From Streptomyces olivochromogenes (GTDB lineage Bacteria > Actinomycetota > Actinomycetes > Streptomycetales > Streptomycetaceae), in NCBI RefSeq assembly GCF_001514115.1, contig NZ_KQ948459.1, positions 186,001 through 250,000 of the forward strand: a DNA stretch of 64,000 nt. Reading direction: 5' to 3'. The notes beneath the pieces are model-generated. The model was given only the letters and a program-made list of their open reading frames with translations. It ran no database searches and had not been told where the DNA came from. The position numbers and the translations under genes were made by a program. This document shows, in pieces, positions 8,280 to 17,252 of this stretch. How positions within the stretch are numbered: the first letter of the stretch is position 1; each line of letters starts with the position of its first letter.

Positions 8280-9968
8280 ATGAGCAGTGCGACCCCCCAG
8301 ATCCCCCGTGTACGCCGCCGTCCCCATGGACGTCACCGCTCCCCTGGACGTCGTCTCCCGCTGGCCGGTGTGCTGCGGCTCGGCCGCCCCGCCGACATCT
8401 GGTTCAAGCCCGCGCTGAGCGTGGTCGCCTCGGTCGCCGCGCCGAATCTGACGCTTCTCGCGCTCGGCCGACTCGACCTGGCCATGTACACCATGGCCGG
8501 ATCGCTCTGCGCGCTCTACGCCCACAACCGTCCGTACGCCGCCCGCGCCCGCGCGCTCGCCTGGGTCGTCCTCGGCATGCTCGGCGGCCTCGCCGTCGCG
8601 CTGACCGCGGCCTCGCTCACGACGAACGCCGTCGTGCTGGTCACCGTCGGCGCGCTGCTGGCCGCCGTGCAGAAGGCGCTGTGCGACGCCACGCGCATCG
8701 GGCCGCCCGGTCACGTGGTCCTCGCCTTCATCAGTTCCGCGTCCCTGTTCGTGCCGCAGACGCTCGGCCAGGTTCCCGGCCATCTCGCGCTGGGCGCCGC
8801 GGCGGGTGCCTGGGCGTGGATCGTCGGCATGGCACCCGGACTCGTCCGCCCGCACGGGCCCGAGCGCCGCGCGACGGCGCACGCGCTGAACGCCGCGGCC
8901 ACCTACGCCGAGACGGCGGGCAGCGGTGACGGGGCCGCCCGGGCCCGCGCCGCCGCGGCCGCCGCCGTGCACGGTGCCTGGCAGTCGCTGCTCTCCACCG
9001 GCGCCCGCAGCGCGCCCCGGCGCGCCCTGGAACGGCTCGTCGTGCGCGCCGAGGTGGCGATCGCCGCGCCCGCCGACACGGAGCCCGAGCGGTTGCGGGC
9101 GTGGGCATGCGAGGTACGGGGCGCCGGGCCCGTACCTCGTCCGGACGACCTAGGGGATGCCGCCGACGAACTCCTGGGCGTGGAAGTCGCACTCGCCGTG
9201 CCCCCGAACCCCTTGTTGCGTCGCCTGGGTCCACTCGCCCCGATCGCCCTGCGCACCGCGGTCGGCTGTGCCCTCGCCGGATACGCGTCGCTCGCGTTCG
9301 GCGTCGGCCGCCCCTACTGGGCGCTGGTCACCGCCGCCTCGCTCTACCAGGCCAACGTCACCCTGACCTGGAGCCGGGGAGTGCAGCGCGTCGTCGGCAA
9401 CCTGATCGGCGTCCTCTTCTTCGCCGCGCTCGCCCCGTTGGCCCATCTCAACCAGGCGGTCCTCGTCCTGCTGTGCCTCGCCCTCAACTTCGGCGCCGAG
9501 GCCCTGATCGGCCGCAACTACTGGCTCGGCAGCATCTGCGTGACCCCCATGGCGCTGCTCATCACCGAGTTCGCCCGCGTCCAGCAGCCCGGTGAGCTGA
9601 TGACCGACCGGGTCGCGGACACCCTGGTGGGTGCGTTGGTCGGCTTCGCCGCGGCGGTCGCGGTCACCAACCGGCGGGCCGGCGCCCGTATCGAGGACGC
9701 CCTCGACGCCGTCGAGCGGGCCCGTGAACGAGCCGTGGACCTGCTCGACGCCGAGCGTCCCGAACCCGGCGCCCTGGAGTCCGCCCGCCGCTCGCTGTCC
9801 GCTGCCGTCGTCGAGTTGCGCGCCACCGCCGACGCGGCCGCCGGCGAATGGTGGCAACGCGCCCTGCCGGAGGAGCGGGTGATGCGGGCCGAGCAGTCCG
9901 GACACCGTACGCTCGCGGCGACGGTACGACGGCAGGGACTGCACTCCTTGGAGGGCGCACAGGCATGA
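8280..9968 (+). CDS. FUSC-family aromatic-acid exporter-like membrane protein
   Basis: About 562 residues. Two blocks of membrane helices (residues about 45-200 and 325-470) are separated by a soluble segment and followed by a cytoplasmic helical tail, as in fusaric-acid resistance/AaeB-type efflux proteins. The second block contains the FUSC pattern YWALVTAASLYQANVTLTWS. The chosen ATG lies just after an AT-rich patch; an in-frame earlier start would only add basic residues. It overlaps the downstream MarR gene by ATGA, so exporter and regulator are translationally coupled. Substrates are probably organic acids or phenolics. Confidence 0.85.
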   Translation: MSSATPQIPRVRRRPHGRHRSPGRRLPLAGVLRLGRPADIWFKPALSVVASVAAPNLTLLALGRLDLAMYTMAGSLCALYAHNRPYAARARALAWVVLGMLGGLAVALTAASLTTNAVVLVTVGALLAAVQKALCDATRIGPPGHVVLAFISSASLFVPQTLGQVPGHLALGAAAGAWAWIVGMAPGLVRPHGPERRATAHALNAAATYAETAGSGDGAARARAAAAAAVHGAWQSLLSTGARSAPRRALERLVVRAEVAIAAPADTEPERLRAWACEVRGAGPVPRPDDLGDAADELLGVEVALAVPPNPLLRRLGPLAPIALRTAVGCALAGYASLAFGVGRPYWALVTAASLYQANVTLTWSRGVQRVVGNLIGVLFFAALAPLAHLNQAVLVLLCLALNFGAEALIGRNYWLGSICVTPMALLITEFARVQQPGELMTDRVADTLVGALVGFAAAVAVTNRRAGARIEDALDAVERARERAVDLLDAERPEPGALESARRSLSAAVVELRATADAAAGEWWQRALPEERVMRAEQSGHRTLAATVRRQGLHSLEGAQA

Positions 9969-11557
9969 CGGCAGCGGATGGGCGCGCGACGGACGCGGCA
10001 CTCGGCCAGAGCGGCACTGCGACCCCGGCGACACCTCGGCACGCGGCGCCACACGGGCAGCCGAGTCGGATGAGCGAGCCCCCGGCTGGACGGTCGGGTT
10101 CGGCGGGCGATGCGGTCGGAGGTGCAGCCGGCGCGGACGGTCCGGCGGCCCGGCGGTCGGCGTCGACGGACGCGCGCGCCGGGGGGCGCGGCCCGTCGGG
10201 CGACTCGGCCGGACGGGGGCTCTCGACGAGTGCTCCGCTGGGAGGAGTGGCGTCGGCGGCCAACGGGACCGAAGACGAGGCCGGCGCGACCACCCCGGCC
10301 GGGGGGTCCATGCCGACGCATCCGCGGACCGGTCGGTCGGCGTCGGCGGGCCCCGGGCCCGCGGGGGCGGGCGGGGCGGACACGCCCGCGGTTGGGCCCG
10401 GCGCCACCACGGAACCCGAGCCCGCCCCCCAGGCTCCCTCGGGTGCGTCGGGTGCGTCGGGTGCGTCGGGTGCGTCGGGTGCGTCGGGCGGCTCGGGCGG
10501 CCCGGCCGGCTCAGGCACTCCGGGCAGCCCGGCTGCTGCGGGTGCCGCGGCCCCCTCGGGTGCCCCGGATGCCCCGGCCTCCTCGGGCGGCCCGGCTGCC
10601 TCGGGCAGCCCAGCCCCCTCAGGCTCTCCGGCCCCCTCAGGCTCTCCGGCCCCCTCGGGCGGCCCGGCCCCCTCGGGCGGCCCGGCCCCCTCGGGCGGCC
10701 CGGCCCCCTCGGGCGGCCCGGCCCCCTCGGGCGGCCCGGCCGCCTCGGGCAGCCCAGCCCCCTCAGGCTCTCCGGCCCCCTCAGGCTCTCCGGCCCCCTC
10801 GGGCGGCCCGGCCGCCTCAGACACTCCGGGCAGCCCGGCCCCCTCGGCCTCCCCGGGTGCCCCGGCTCCCTCGGGCGGCCCGGCTGCCTCGGGCAGCCCA
10901 GCGGCCTCAGGCACTCCAGCTCCCTCAGGCTCTCCGGCTTCCTCGGACAACCCGGCCCCCTCTGGTACCCGGGCCCCCTCTGGTACCCGGGCCCCCTCTG
11001 GTACCCAGGCCCCCTCAGGTACCCCCACCACCGCACCCCCCGACACCCCGCCCCCGGTCGACACCATGGCCGCCGTGGTAAGGCAGTGGCAGGCCGTGCA
11101 TCCCGGGATCGACACCGGGCCGATGGAGATCATCGGCCGGATCAACCGCTCGGCCGCGCTGCTCCAGCAGGCCGAGGACGCCCCGTTGCGCCGGGCCGGG
11201 CTCACCCGTCCGGAGTTCGACGTCCTCGGGACCCTGCGCCGCACCGGTCATGAGCTGACCCCCAGTGAGATCGCCCGCGAGACGTTCTCCTCCGGTGCCG
11301 CCGTCACCAAGCGCCTGAAGCAACTGACCGAGCGCGGCCTGGTCGAGCGCCGAGGTGACACCCGTGACCGCCGGGTCGCGCACGTCCGGCTCACCGACGC
11401 GGGGCGCGACCTCGTCGACGGCATCCTGCCCCAGCAGCTCGCCTATGAGACGACGGCCCTGTCCGGGATCGACCTCGCCCGCCAACGCGAACTCGCCGAC
11501 CTGCTCGGCGAGTTGCTCGGTCAGCTCGAAGGCCGTCTCGGGATGCCACGCGTCTGA
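9965..11557 (+). CDS. MarR-family regulator with very long Pro/Ala/Ser/Gly-rich N-terminal extension
   Basis: A 530-residue protein. Residues 1-367 are low-complexity and probably disordered, ending in a Gly-Ser-Pro-Ala repeat (units such as GSPAPS and GGPAPS). Residues about 370-530 are a normal MarR domain with winged helix (LTPSEIARETFSSGAAVTKRLKQL, VERRGDTRDRRVAHVRLTDAG). Its ATG overlaps the FUSC stop codon, supporting translation from the far upstream start. A shorter product could start at the ATG of MAAVVRQWQ, near the MarR domain, but I see no clear ribosome site there. It probably controls the exporter. Confidence 0.72.
   Translation: MTAADGRATDAALGQSGTATPATPRHAAPHGQPSRMSEPPAGRSGSAGDAVGGAAGADGPAARRSASTDARAGGRGPSGDSAGRGLSTSAPLGGVASAANGTEDEAGATTPAGGSMPTHPRTGRSASAGPGPAGAGGADTPAVGPGATTEPEPAPQAPSGASGASGASGASGASGGSGGPAGSGTPGSPAAAGAAAPSGAPDAPASSGGPAASGSPAPSGSPAPSGSPAPSGGPAPSGGPAPSGGPAPSGGPAPSGGPAASGSPAPSGSPAPSGSPAPSGGPAASDTPGSPAPSASPGAPAPSGGPAASGSPAASGTPAPSGSPASSDNPAPSGTRAPSGTRAPSGTQAPSGTPTTAPPDTPPPVDTMAAVVRQWQAVHPGIDTGPMEIIGRINRSAALLQQAEDAPLRRAGLTRPEFDVLGTLRRTGHELTPSEIARETFSSGAAVTKRLKQLTERGLVERRGDTRDRRVAHVRLTDAGRDLVDGILPQQLAYETTALSGIDLARQRELADLLGELLGQLEGRLGMPRV
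10437..11025. repeat. Nested coding minisatellite in the MarR gene
   Basis: Five copies of GGTGCGTCG are followed by many 18-bp units encoding GGPAPS or GSPAPS, then three 18-bp units containing GGTACCCGGGCCC. A stretch of about 87 bp recurs nearly identically 144 bp later (from about 10581 and 10725), which is eight 18-bp units. All unit lengths are multiples of three. Confidence 0.9.
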
Positions 11558-11698
11558 GGCGGCCTGGGGGGCTCACTTGCTTCGGGGTCACTCACCGTTG
11601 ACACGAGCCGCGCGCCGCTCCTACGTTCAGGTTCGCCCGGTTCGGGGTTCCGCCTGGCGTACGGGATGTCGAACAAGTAGAGGGACCGCGGAGGCGCA

Positions 11699-14263
11699 GT
11701 GGCAGCAGACACCGAGACGCTCACCATCGACCTCGGCACCGACACCGGCGCCTTCCACGGCGGGGCGAGCGGCACGCTCTACGGCCTGTACGGCGACGGA
11801 GTGCCCAGCCGCAACGTGGTCGAGGGCATGTACGTGCGCACGGTGTCGACCAAGGCCCAGGACGGCACCCAGCACCCCGGCGCCGACGCCCTCGACATCC
11901 TGCCCTCCTTCGTGGAGTGCGGCGGCAGGGACGTCTACGTCTACCTGACCGACATCTACCGCGGCTTCCCCTACCAGTGGCCCGGCGCCACCGGCGAGGA
12001 ACGCCTCGCCGACTTCCGGGCCAGGGTGGAGAAGCAGGTCAGGCAGGTCCTGACGACGGGTGCCCTCAAGTCCCACATCGTCTACGTGCCTTTCAACGAA
12101 CCCGAAGGAAACATGTTCGGCACGGGGGAGTGGAGCTATGACACAACCTCCTGGCACACCGACCCGCTGAACTACTTCGCTGCCTGGAAGGACCTCCACC
12201 ACCTCATCAAGGGCCTCGACCCGCACGCACGCATCGCGGGCCCCAACACCTGCGTCCTGTACGAGGAGGTGCGGGGCTTCCTGGAGTTCGCCAAGGCCCA
12301 CGACGTCCTCCCGGACGTGGTGACCTGGCACGAGCTGTCGACACCCGCCGCGATCCGTACGAACGTCGCCAAGTACCGCGACATGGAGCGGGAGTTGGGG
12401 ATCGGCCCCCTCCCCGTCAACATCAACGAGTACGCGCACAACTACCACCTGTCCGTGCCCGGGCAGATGATCCAGTGGATCTCCGCCATCGAGGAGTCGA
12501 AGATCGACGCCGACATGGCGTACTGGAACATCGACGGCAACCTCAACGACTCGGCGGTCGAGGCGAACAAGGGCAACGGCCAGTGGTGGCTGTTCCACAC
12601 CTACGGCCGGATGACCGGCCGCACGGTCCATGTGCGGGCGCCGCACCCCAATGCCCAGTACACCCTCCAGGGCGTTGCCACGCTCGACCGGGACAAGCGC
12701 CAGGCCCGCGCCCTGTTCGGCGGCAGCGGCGGCGCCGCGGATCTCGTCTTCGAGAACGTCCCCGCCGAGATCTTCGGCGGCACGGTCCACGCGAGGCTCC
12801 ACGAGATCCCGTGGACCGGCCAAGTCGGCGCCTCGGCACAGCCGTTGCGCATCAAGGACCTCGAACTGCCCGTCGACGAAGGCAGGGTACTCCTTCCCCT
12901 CGCCGACCTCGACGCGATGTCCGCCTACGAGGTGATCCTCTCGCCGGGCGGCGACGGGGTCCTCGCCCCGCCCTCGATCGGCTGGCGCCGGTCGTACCAC
13001 GCGGAGAACGCGACCTGGACGGGCGAGGGTTACTCGAGGAACGGGCCCGAGGGATCCCCCGCCGACGTCGACAGGTTCGCCACCTCGGGCACCTACCACG
13101 TCGGCGGACTACGCACCGGCTCCGACCTCGTCGTCGCCTTCTCCGTCGAGGTCCCGCAGGACGGGACGTACGACCTGAGCGTCCTCGCCAACTCCCACAA
13201 CCTCCACGAACTCGTGCGGGAGCAGGGCCCCACCAACGTCTTCCTTCGTGTCGACGGCGCGGACCCCCAGGAGCTGCGCCTCCCCCTCGGCTACAAGCCG
13301 GTCGTCTGGGGGCACACCGACACCCGGGTGGAGCTGACGGCGGGCGCGCACACGCTCACCCTGTCCGCGCGGGACCCCGACCTCGGCGCCACCCGGGGCG
13401 ACGCGATCATCGACCGGATCGACCTCGTCCTGCGGGACGCGCACGTGACCGCGCCCGCGCTGTACGAGGCCGCGTACGCGGGCCTCGGCGCCGGCGCCCG
13501 CGTGACGTACGAGCACCGCGGCGCCCGCGGGCCGGGTGCCGTACTGCTGCCGCCAGGAGGGACCGCCACGTTCTGGGTGCACGCGGCCGTCGACGGCGAG
13601 GCGCTCGTGACGGTGGATCAAATCGGCCCAGGAGAGGGGTTGTTGACGGTCAACGGGGTGGAGGTGGGAGGCCTCGACCGGGCCAGGATCCCGCTGTTCC
13701 TGACCGGTGGCATCAACAAGCTGACGGTGACCGGCACTTCGGAGCTCCTCGTCCTCGACCGGCTGTGCGTGGGACCGGGAACCGGACGCCTCGAGACCAC
13801 CGTGTACCCCGCCGAGGAGGGCACGGTGACCGGCGAGGCCAAGGTGACGGGCGCCCACACCTTCGCCACCGGCGGGAAGGCGGTCGAGGGAATCGGCCGG
13901 GGACCGGACAACGCCCTCACCCTGACCGTCACGGCGGCACGCACCGGACGTCATGCCCTGACCGTCCGCTACTCCAACGGCGAGCAGCCCCCGGCCACCC
14001 ACTACAACCCCGATCCGGTCTGCCGCCACGCGGACCTGTCCGTGAACGGGGCGCCGGCGCACCGGATCCTCTTCCCCACCACCTTCCACTTCAACAACTT
14101 CTGGGACCTCACCGTCCCCGTCACCCTGAACGAAGGCACCAACACCCTCACCTTCACCGCCGACGAGCGGCCCGACTTCGACGGCGACACCACCAACGCC
14201 CACCAACAGCGCTCCGCGTACGCGCCCGTCATTGACCAGGTGGCGGTGACACCCCTGGCATGA
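11699..14263 (+). CDS. Clan-A glycoside hydrolase-like protein with C-terminal beta-sandwich modules
   Basis: An 854-residue protein without a signal peptide. The N-terminal TIM-barrel-like part has VYVPFNEPEG (candidate acid/base Glu134 after Asn-Glu-Pro) and VNINEYAHNY (candidate nucleophile Glu244), 110 residues apart as in clan GH-A; the closest look is GH39-like. Beta-sandwich modules of CBM6/35 character follow, at about 455-600 (SYHAENATW...) and 715-850, with a further sandwich between. The GTG start follows GGAGG. The substrate is unknown and the GH family is not certain. Intracellular location is implied by the missing export signal. Confidence 0.68.
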   Translation: MAADTETLTIDLGTDTGAFHGGASGTLYGLYGDGVPSRNVVEGMYVRTVSTKAQDGTQHPGADALDILPSFVECGGRDVYVYLTDIYRGFPYQWPGATGEERLADFRARVEKQVRQVLTTGALKSHIVYVPFNEPEGNMFGTGEWSYDTTSWHTDPLNYFAAWKDLHHLIKGLDPHARIAGPNTCVLYEEVRGFLEFAKAHDVLPDVVTWHELSTPAAIRTNVAKYRDMERELGIGPLPVNINEYAHNYHLSVPGQMIQWISAIEESKIDADMAYWNIDGNLNDSAVEANKGNGQWWLFHTYGRMTGRTVHVRAPHPNAQYTLQGVATLDRDKRQARALFGGSGGAADLVFENVPAEIFGGTVHARLHEIPWTGQVGASAQPLRIKDLELPVDEGRVLLPLADLDAMSAYEVILSPGGDGVLAPPSIGWRRSYHAENATWTGEGYSRNGPEGSPADVDRFATSGTYHVGGLRTGSDLVVAFSVEVPQDGTYDLSVLANSHNLHELVREQGPTNVFLRVDGADPQELRLPLGYKPVVWGHTDTRVELTAGAHTLTLSARDPDLGATRGDAIIDRIDLVLRDAHVTAPALYEAAYAGLGAGARVTYEHRGARGPGAVLLPPGGTATFWVHAAVDGEALVTVDQIGPGEGLLTVNGVEVGGLDRARIPLFLTGGINKLTVTGTSELLVLDRLCVGPGTGRLETTVYPAEEGTVTGEAKVTGAHTFATGGKAVEGIGRGPDNALTLTVTAARTGRHALTVRYSNGEQPPATHYNPDPVCRHADLSVNGAPAHRILFPTTFHFNNFWDLTVPVTLNEGTNTLTFTADERPDFDGDTTNAHQQRSAYAPVIDQVAVTPLA

Positions 14264-14282
14264 GCTCCGGTCGAGCGTCCGG

Positions 14283-15047
14283 CTAGCCCTCCTCGCCCGC
14301 CACATGAACCCCGAAGAACGCCCCCTGCGGGTCCCGCAGGACGGCGATCCGGGGGCCGTCCGGTACGGACGTGGGCTCCATGAGAATGCTGCCGCCCGCC
14401 CCGACGGTGGCGTTCGCGGTGGCGTCCACGTCCTCGACGGCGAAGTACGGCAGCCAGTGCGGCGGCACCGCGTGCGGGAAGTTGTCGTCCATCGCCACCA
14501 TGCCGCCGAAATCGGCTCCCTCGATGCCCCACTGCGTGTAGTGCTCGGAGGCGTTCACGGTCCAGCCGAAGACCGTGGTGTAGAACTCGACGGCCCGGTC
14601 CGGGGCGCGCGTCAGCAACTCCACCCACCCGAGCGCGCCCGGCGCGTTGAACAGCCCCGCGCCCGGGAAGGCCCGCGCCTGCCACAGCTGGAAGGCCGCG
14701 CCGGTCGGATCGAACACCACCGCGAAACGCCCGACGTCGAACACGTCCATCGGGCCGAGGACGACCGTGCCGCCCGCGGCCTGCACCGCGTCGACGGCGG
14801 TGTCCGCGTCGGCCACCGCGAACGAGACGTTCCAGGCGACGGGCTGCGACTCCTGGTACAGCGGGGAGATCGCCGCGACCGGCGCGTCGCCGAGGTGCGC
14901 GACCGTGTAGCCGCCCGCCTCCTGGCGCGGGTCGGTCTCCGGGCGCCAGCCGAACAGATCGGCGTAGAAGCGCTTGGCCGCCTCCAGATCACTGGTCCCG
15001 AGCTCGGTCCAGCACGGACCGCCGGTCACCGGCTTGTCGAGCTTCAT
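14283..15047 (-). CDS. VOC (glyoxalase/bleomycin-resistance fold) protein, two domains
   Basis: A 254-residue cytoplasmic protein with two tandem VOC domains, each starting with a pattern like WTELGTSDLEAAKRFYADLF and WVELLTRAPDRAVEFYTTVF. The second ends VLRDPQGAFFGV. This organisation is common in streptomycete 27-kDa antigen Cfp30B-like proteins. The ATG of MKLDKPVTGG follows GGAGGAACGTC. It ends 19 bp from the convergent glycosidase gene. Substrate and metal are unknown. Confidence 0.85.
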   Translation of the reverse strand: MKLDKPVTGGPCWTELGTSDLEAAKRFYADLFGWRPETDPRQEAGGYTVAHLGDAPVAAISPLYQESQPVAWNVSFAVADADTAVDAVQAAGGTVVLGPMDVFDVGRFAVVFDPTGAAFQLWQARAFPGAGLFNAPGALGWVELLTRAPDRAVEFYTTVFGWTVNASEHYTQWGIEGADFGGMVAMDDNFPHAVPPHWLPYFAVEDVDATANATVGAGGSILMEPTSVPDGPRIAVLRDPQGAFFGVHVAGEEG

Positions 15048-15224
15048 GACGTTCCTCCACCCTGCCGCCAGAAGGCCCCTCCAGCACGCTATGCCCGTGC
15101 CCTGGCCGTGGCTATCCGGGCCCGACCCCGGGCACCTGATCCCCTCACCGCCGGCAGCCGCGCCCGAACCCACTGGTCACCCTTGACGGCTCGTGGATGG
15201 ACGCGGACACAGACGGCCGTCCGC

Positions 15225-15851
15225 TCAGATGTGCGTGTCGGGGGTGCCGCGAACCGCATACGCCGGCAGGCGGGCTTCCCCCAGGTAGGCCGGGGAGAGC
15301 GAGAGGCCGAACCGCTGCTCGATCACGCCGAGGGTGCGCCGGTAGGTATCCGTGTAGTGCTCGCGTTCGTGAGCGATGACGGTGGTCCCGTCGGGCTCCA
15401 GCACGTGCCCGGCCACGAGGTCCGGAAGCAGCAGGTCAGGCTCCCGGCCCCAGCGCCACACCTCCTCGCCCAGCCCGAAGCCACACAGTTCCGCGCCGTC
15501 CCGCGCGTAGAAGACAGTGGCTGGCGGATGCTCTTGCATCGGCACGTAGTGGACGGCTTCGGCACCATCGCGGGAGATCTCTGCCAGCCGCTCCCCGCCG
15601 GTCGAGTCCCCGTACTCCAGAGCGAACGACCAGCCTCCATGCTCTCCGACCCGTACAACACCATCGCCGTCCTGGCCCGGGCGGTACCACTCGCCGAGGT
15701 CCCACGCCTCGGCGTCGGTGATCGGCTCGGTCGCTCCGTCCCGGTCGCCTCCCATACGCACCGCCAGTTCCTGCGCGGATATCCCGCGTGCGAACACCAC
15801 GCTGGACATCCAGTGCTCCAGATCGACCAGCCACCGAATCCCGTCGTGCAT
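15225..15851 (-). CDS. DUF6461 family protein
   Basis: About 208 residues, soluble. The opening IRWLVDLEHWMSSVVFARG followed by ISAQELAVRMGG and GGWSFALEYGD fits the DUF6461 pattern, thought from genome context to be a small immunity- or toxin-associated type fold, though the role is unproven. I use the ATG of MHDGIRW, which has GAGGGG upstream; a GTG five codons earlier is possible. A decayed paralogue lies divergently just beyond. Confidence 0.6.
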   Translation of the reverse strand: MHDGIRWLVDLEHWMSSVVFARGISAQELAVRMGGDRDGATEPITDAEAWDLGEWYRPGQDGDGVVRVGEHGGWSFALEYGDSTGGERLAEISRDGAEAVHYVPMQEHPPATVFYARDGAELCGFGLGEEVWRWGREPDLLLPDLVAGHVLEPDGTTVIAHEREHYTDTYRRTLGVIEQRFGLSLSPAYLGEARLPAYAVRGTPDTHI

Positions 15852-16002
15852 GCCTTCGCCCCTCACTCATCAGCCCTTGACTGCCGGGGCGCACCCTATG
15901 ACGCGCCACCGACACGGCGATCTCGCAGAGCAGCGCCAAGTGATCACGTCGTCGTAGCCGCGCCCGGGGCCGCTGTCACACCTGCTCGCCAGGGTCGCGA
16001 TC

Positions 16003-16794
16003 ATGAGTGACGGAGTCGAGTGCATGGACGAAGAGCTGGGCCGTGGAGGCTTCTCCCTCATGAGGGTGAAGGGGATCAGTCACGAGGAACTGGCCGTCCG
16101 CCTGGGCGCGCAGCCCGGCACCACCATGGACCCGGACACCGCCCACGAAACGCTGAAGCTCTCCCCCGGAGCATGGGACCTGCCCGACTGCGCGATGCTC
16201 GGCGAAACCGGCAACGGCTGGGCGTTCGCGGTCGAGTCTCCCGAGGCCCGCGACCGCGTCGACCGGCTCGCCCCGGGCAGGGACATGTGGTCGAAGCACA
16301 CGGTCGTCAGCATCTGGGACAGCACCATGGATCCGCCGATCATCAACGTCAACGTGGATGCGGACCACCCGCTCACCCGTCGCTTGGTCGCCGAGGGCGG
16401 ACTCGGCGTGCGCTTCGTCCGCGTCCACAGAGACGATGAGTCCGACGATGTGACGATGTCGGATGATTACAAGGTCCGCGACTACAAGGTCCGCGACATA
16501 CCCGGCCACCCGCCGCAGGGATGCCCAGGGGAGCAGAGGAGCCCCGCGCACTTGCTCCCCCGTGGAAGTGAGCGGGGCCTCTTCGTTTCCGCAGGTCAGA
16601 CCGTCACGGGCGGAACCGCAAGGGATGATCCTCGGGGATCTCGACGACAACGATCTCGGTACCGTCCGGATCCGCGATCCACATCTCGATCAGCCCCCAC
16701 GGCTCCTTCAGCGGCGGGCGCACGATGTCGACCCCGGCCGCCGACAGCTCCTCGTGCGCCGCGTCGGCGTCGGCCACCTGGAGCCAGAGCCTGA
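16003..16794 (+). pseudogene. DUF6461-like paralogue with degraded C-terminus
   Basis: The first 150 codons resemble the neighbouring DUF6461 gene (FSLMRVKGISHEELAVRLGA, LSPGAWDLPD, NGWAFAVES). After about residue 145 the similarity stops: a 15-bp duplication (TACAAGGTCCGCGAC, twice) is followed by Arg-rich translation that runs through a terminator hairpin and deep into the antisense of the VOC gene. The end coordinate is therefore only the first stop in frame. A frameshift or truncation is likely. An intact short protein ending elsewhere cannot be excluded. Confidence 0.45.
16541..16578. terminator. Hairpin between convergent genes
   Basis: GCCCCGCGCACTT and AAGTGAGCGGGGC pair with one G-A mismatch around a 12-base loop, followed on the plus strand by CTCTTCGTTTCC. 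It lies between the DUF6461-like gene and the convergent VOC gene and can serve both. Confidence 0.65.
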
Positions 16795-16990
16795 GCGCGG
16801 GCGAGGGCGGGGTCTCGGAGCGGCCCGAGACCTCCAGGAAGCCGCCGCCGAGGAAGTAGACCGTGCCGCGCTCGGGCCCCGTCCCGAACTCCCGGTGGAC
16901 GGCGAGCCCCAGAAGCTCGCCGTAGAAGGAGCGGGAGCGCTCCGGGTCGGTGGGCCGCAGAAGGATCCGACTGCTCAGTACATGCACCAT
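16604..16990 (-). CDS. VOC family protein, single domain
   Basis: A 128-residue glyoxalase-fold protein beginning MVHVLSSRILLRPTDPERSR, with the domain end MWIADPDGTEIVVVEIP. A single VOC domain normally works as a homodimer, binding a metal or a small ligand between subunits. The ATG is the only convincing start. It stands alone, convergent with the decayed DUF6461-like gene. The substrate is unknown. Confidence 0.83.
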   Translation of the reverse strand: MVHVLSSRILLRPTDPERSRSFYGELLGLAVHREFGTGPERGTVYFLGGGFLEVSGRSETPPSPALRLWLQVADADAAHEELSAAGVDIVRPPLKEPWGLIEMWIADPDGTEIVVVEIPEDHPLRFRP

Positions 16991-17048
16991 GCGCCCGGAG
17001 CCTAGGGCCTGTCCGGGCGATCACGGTGGAGCGAGGCGACGCGATGAG

Positions 17049-17084
17049 GGTCCCCCGCTCGCGCGAAGTCGAGAGTGGGGGAGT
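17049..17084. repeat. Dispersed hairpin repeat, copy 1
   Basis: CCCCC and GGGGG arms plus an inner CTC/GAG pairing form a hairpin. A near-identical sequence in the opposite orientation occurs at 24962-25000 in front of the flavin reductase. It lies in the 262-bp gap between the VOC and GNAT genes; no gene is seen in that gap. Confidence 0.7.
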
Positions 17085-17252
17085 CGTCGAGCGACGACAA
17101 CGTCGCAGATGTGAGCCCGCCGTGGAGCAGCCGATGTCACCGCCACCGCGGGTCTGCGCCGTGATCGGCCGGACAGGCCCTCGGGCCTCAAGGGCGGGGG
17201 CGTTACGCTCGGCGGTGCCCGAGCTGCGCCAGAGAATTCGGAGAACCGTTCC

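Noticed and set aside
9150..11244. Very long minus-strand reading frames antisense to the FUSC and MarR genes
   Set aside because: They owe their openness to GC-rich repeats; they lack ribosome sites and domains, while the plus strand has clear FUSC and MarR families.
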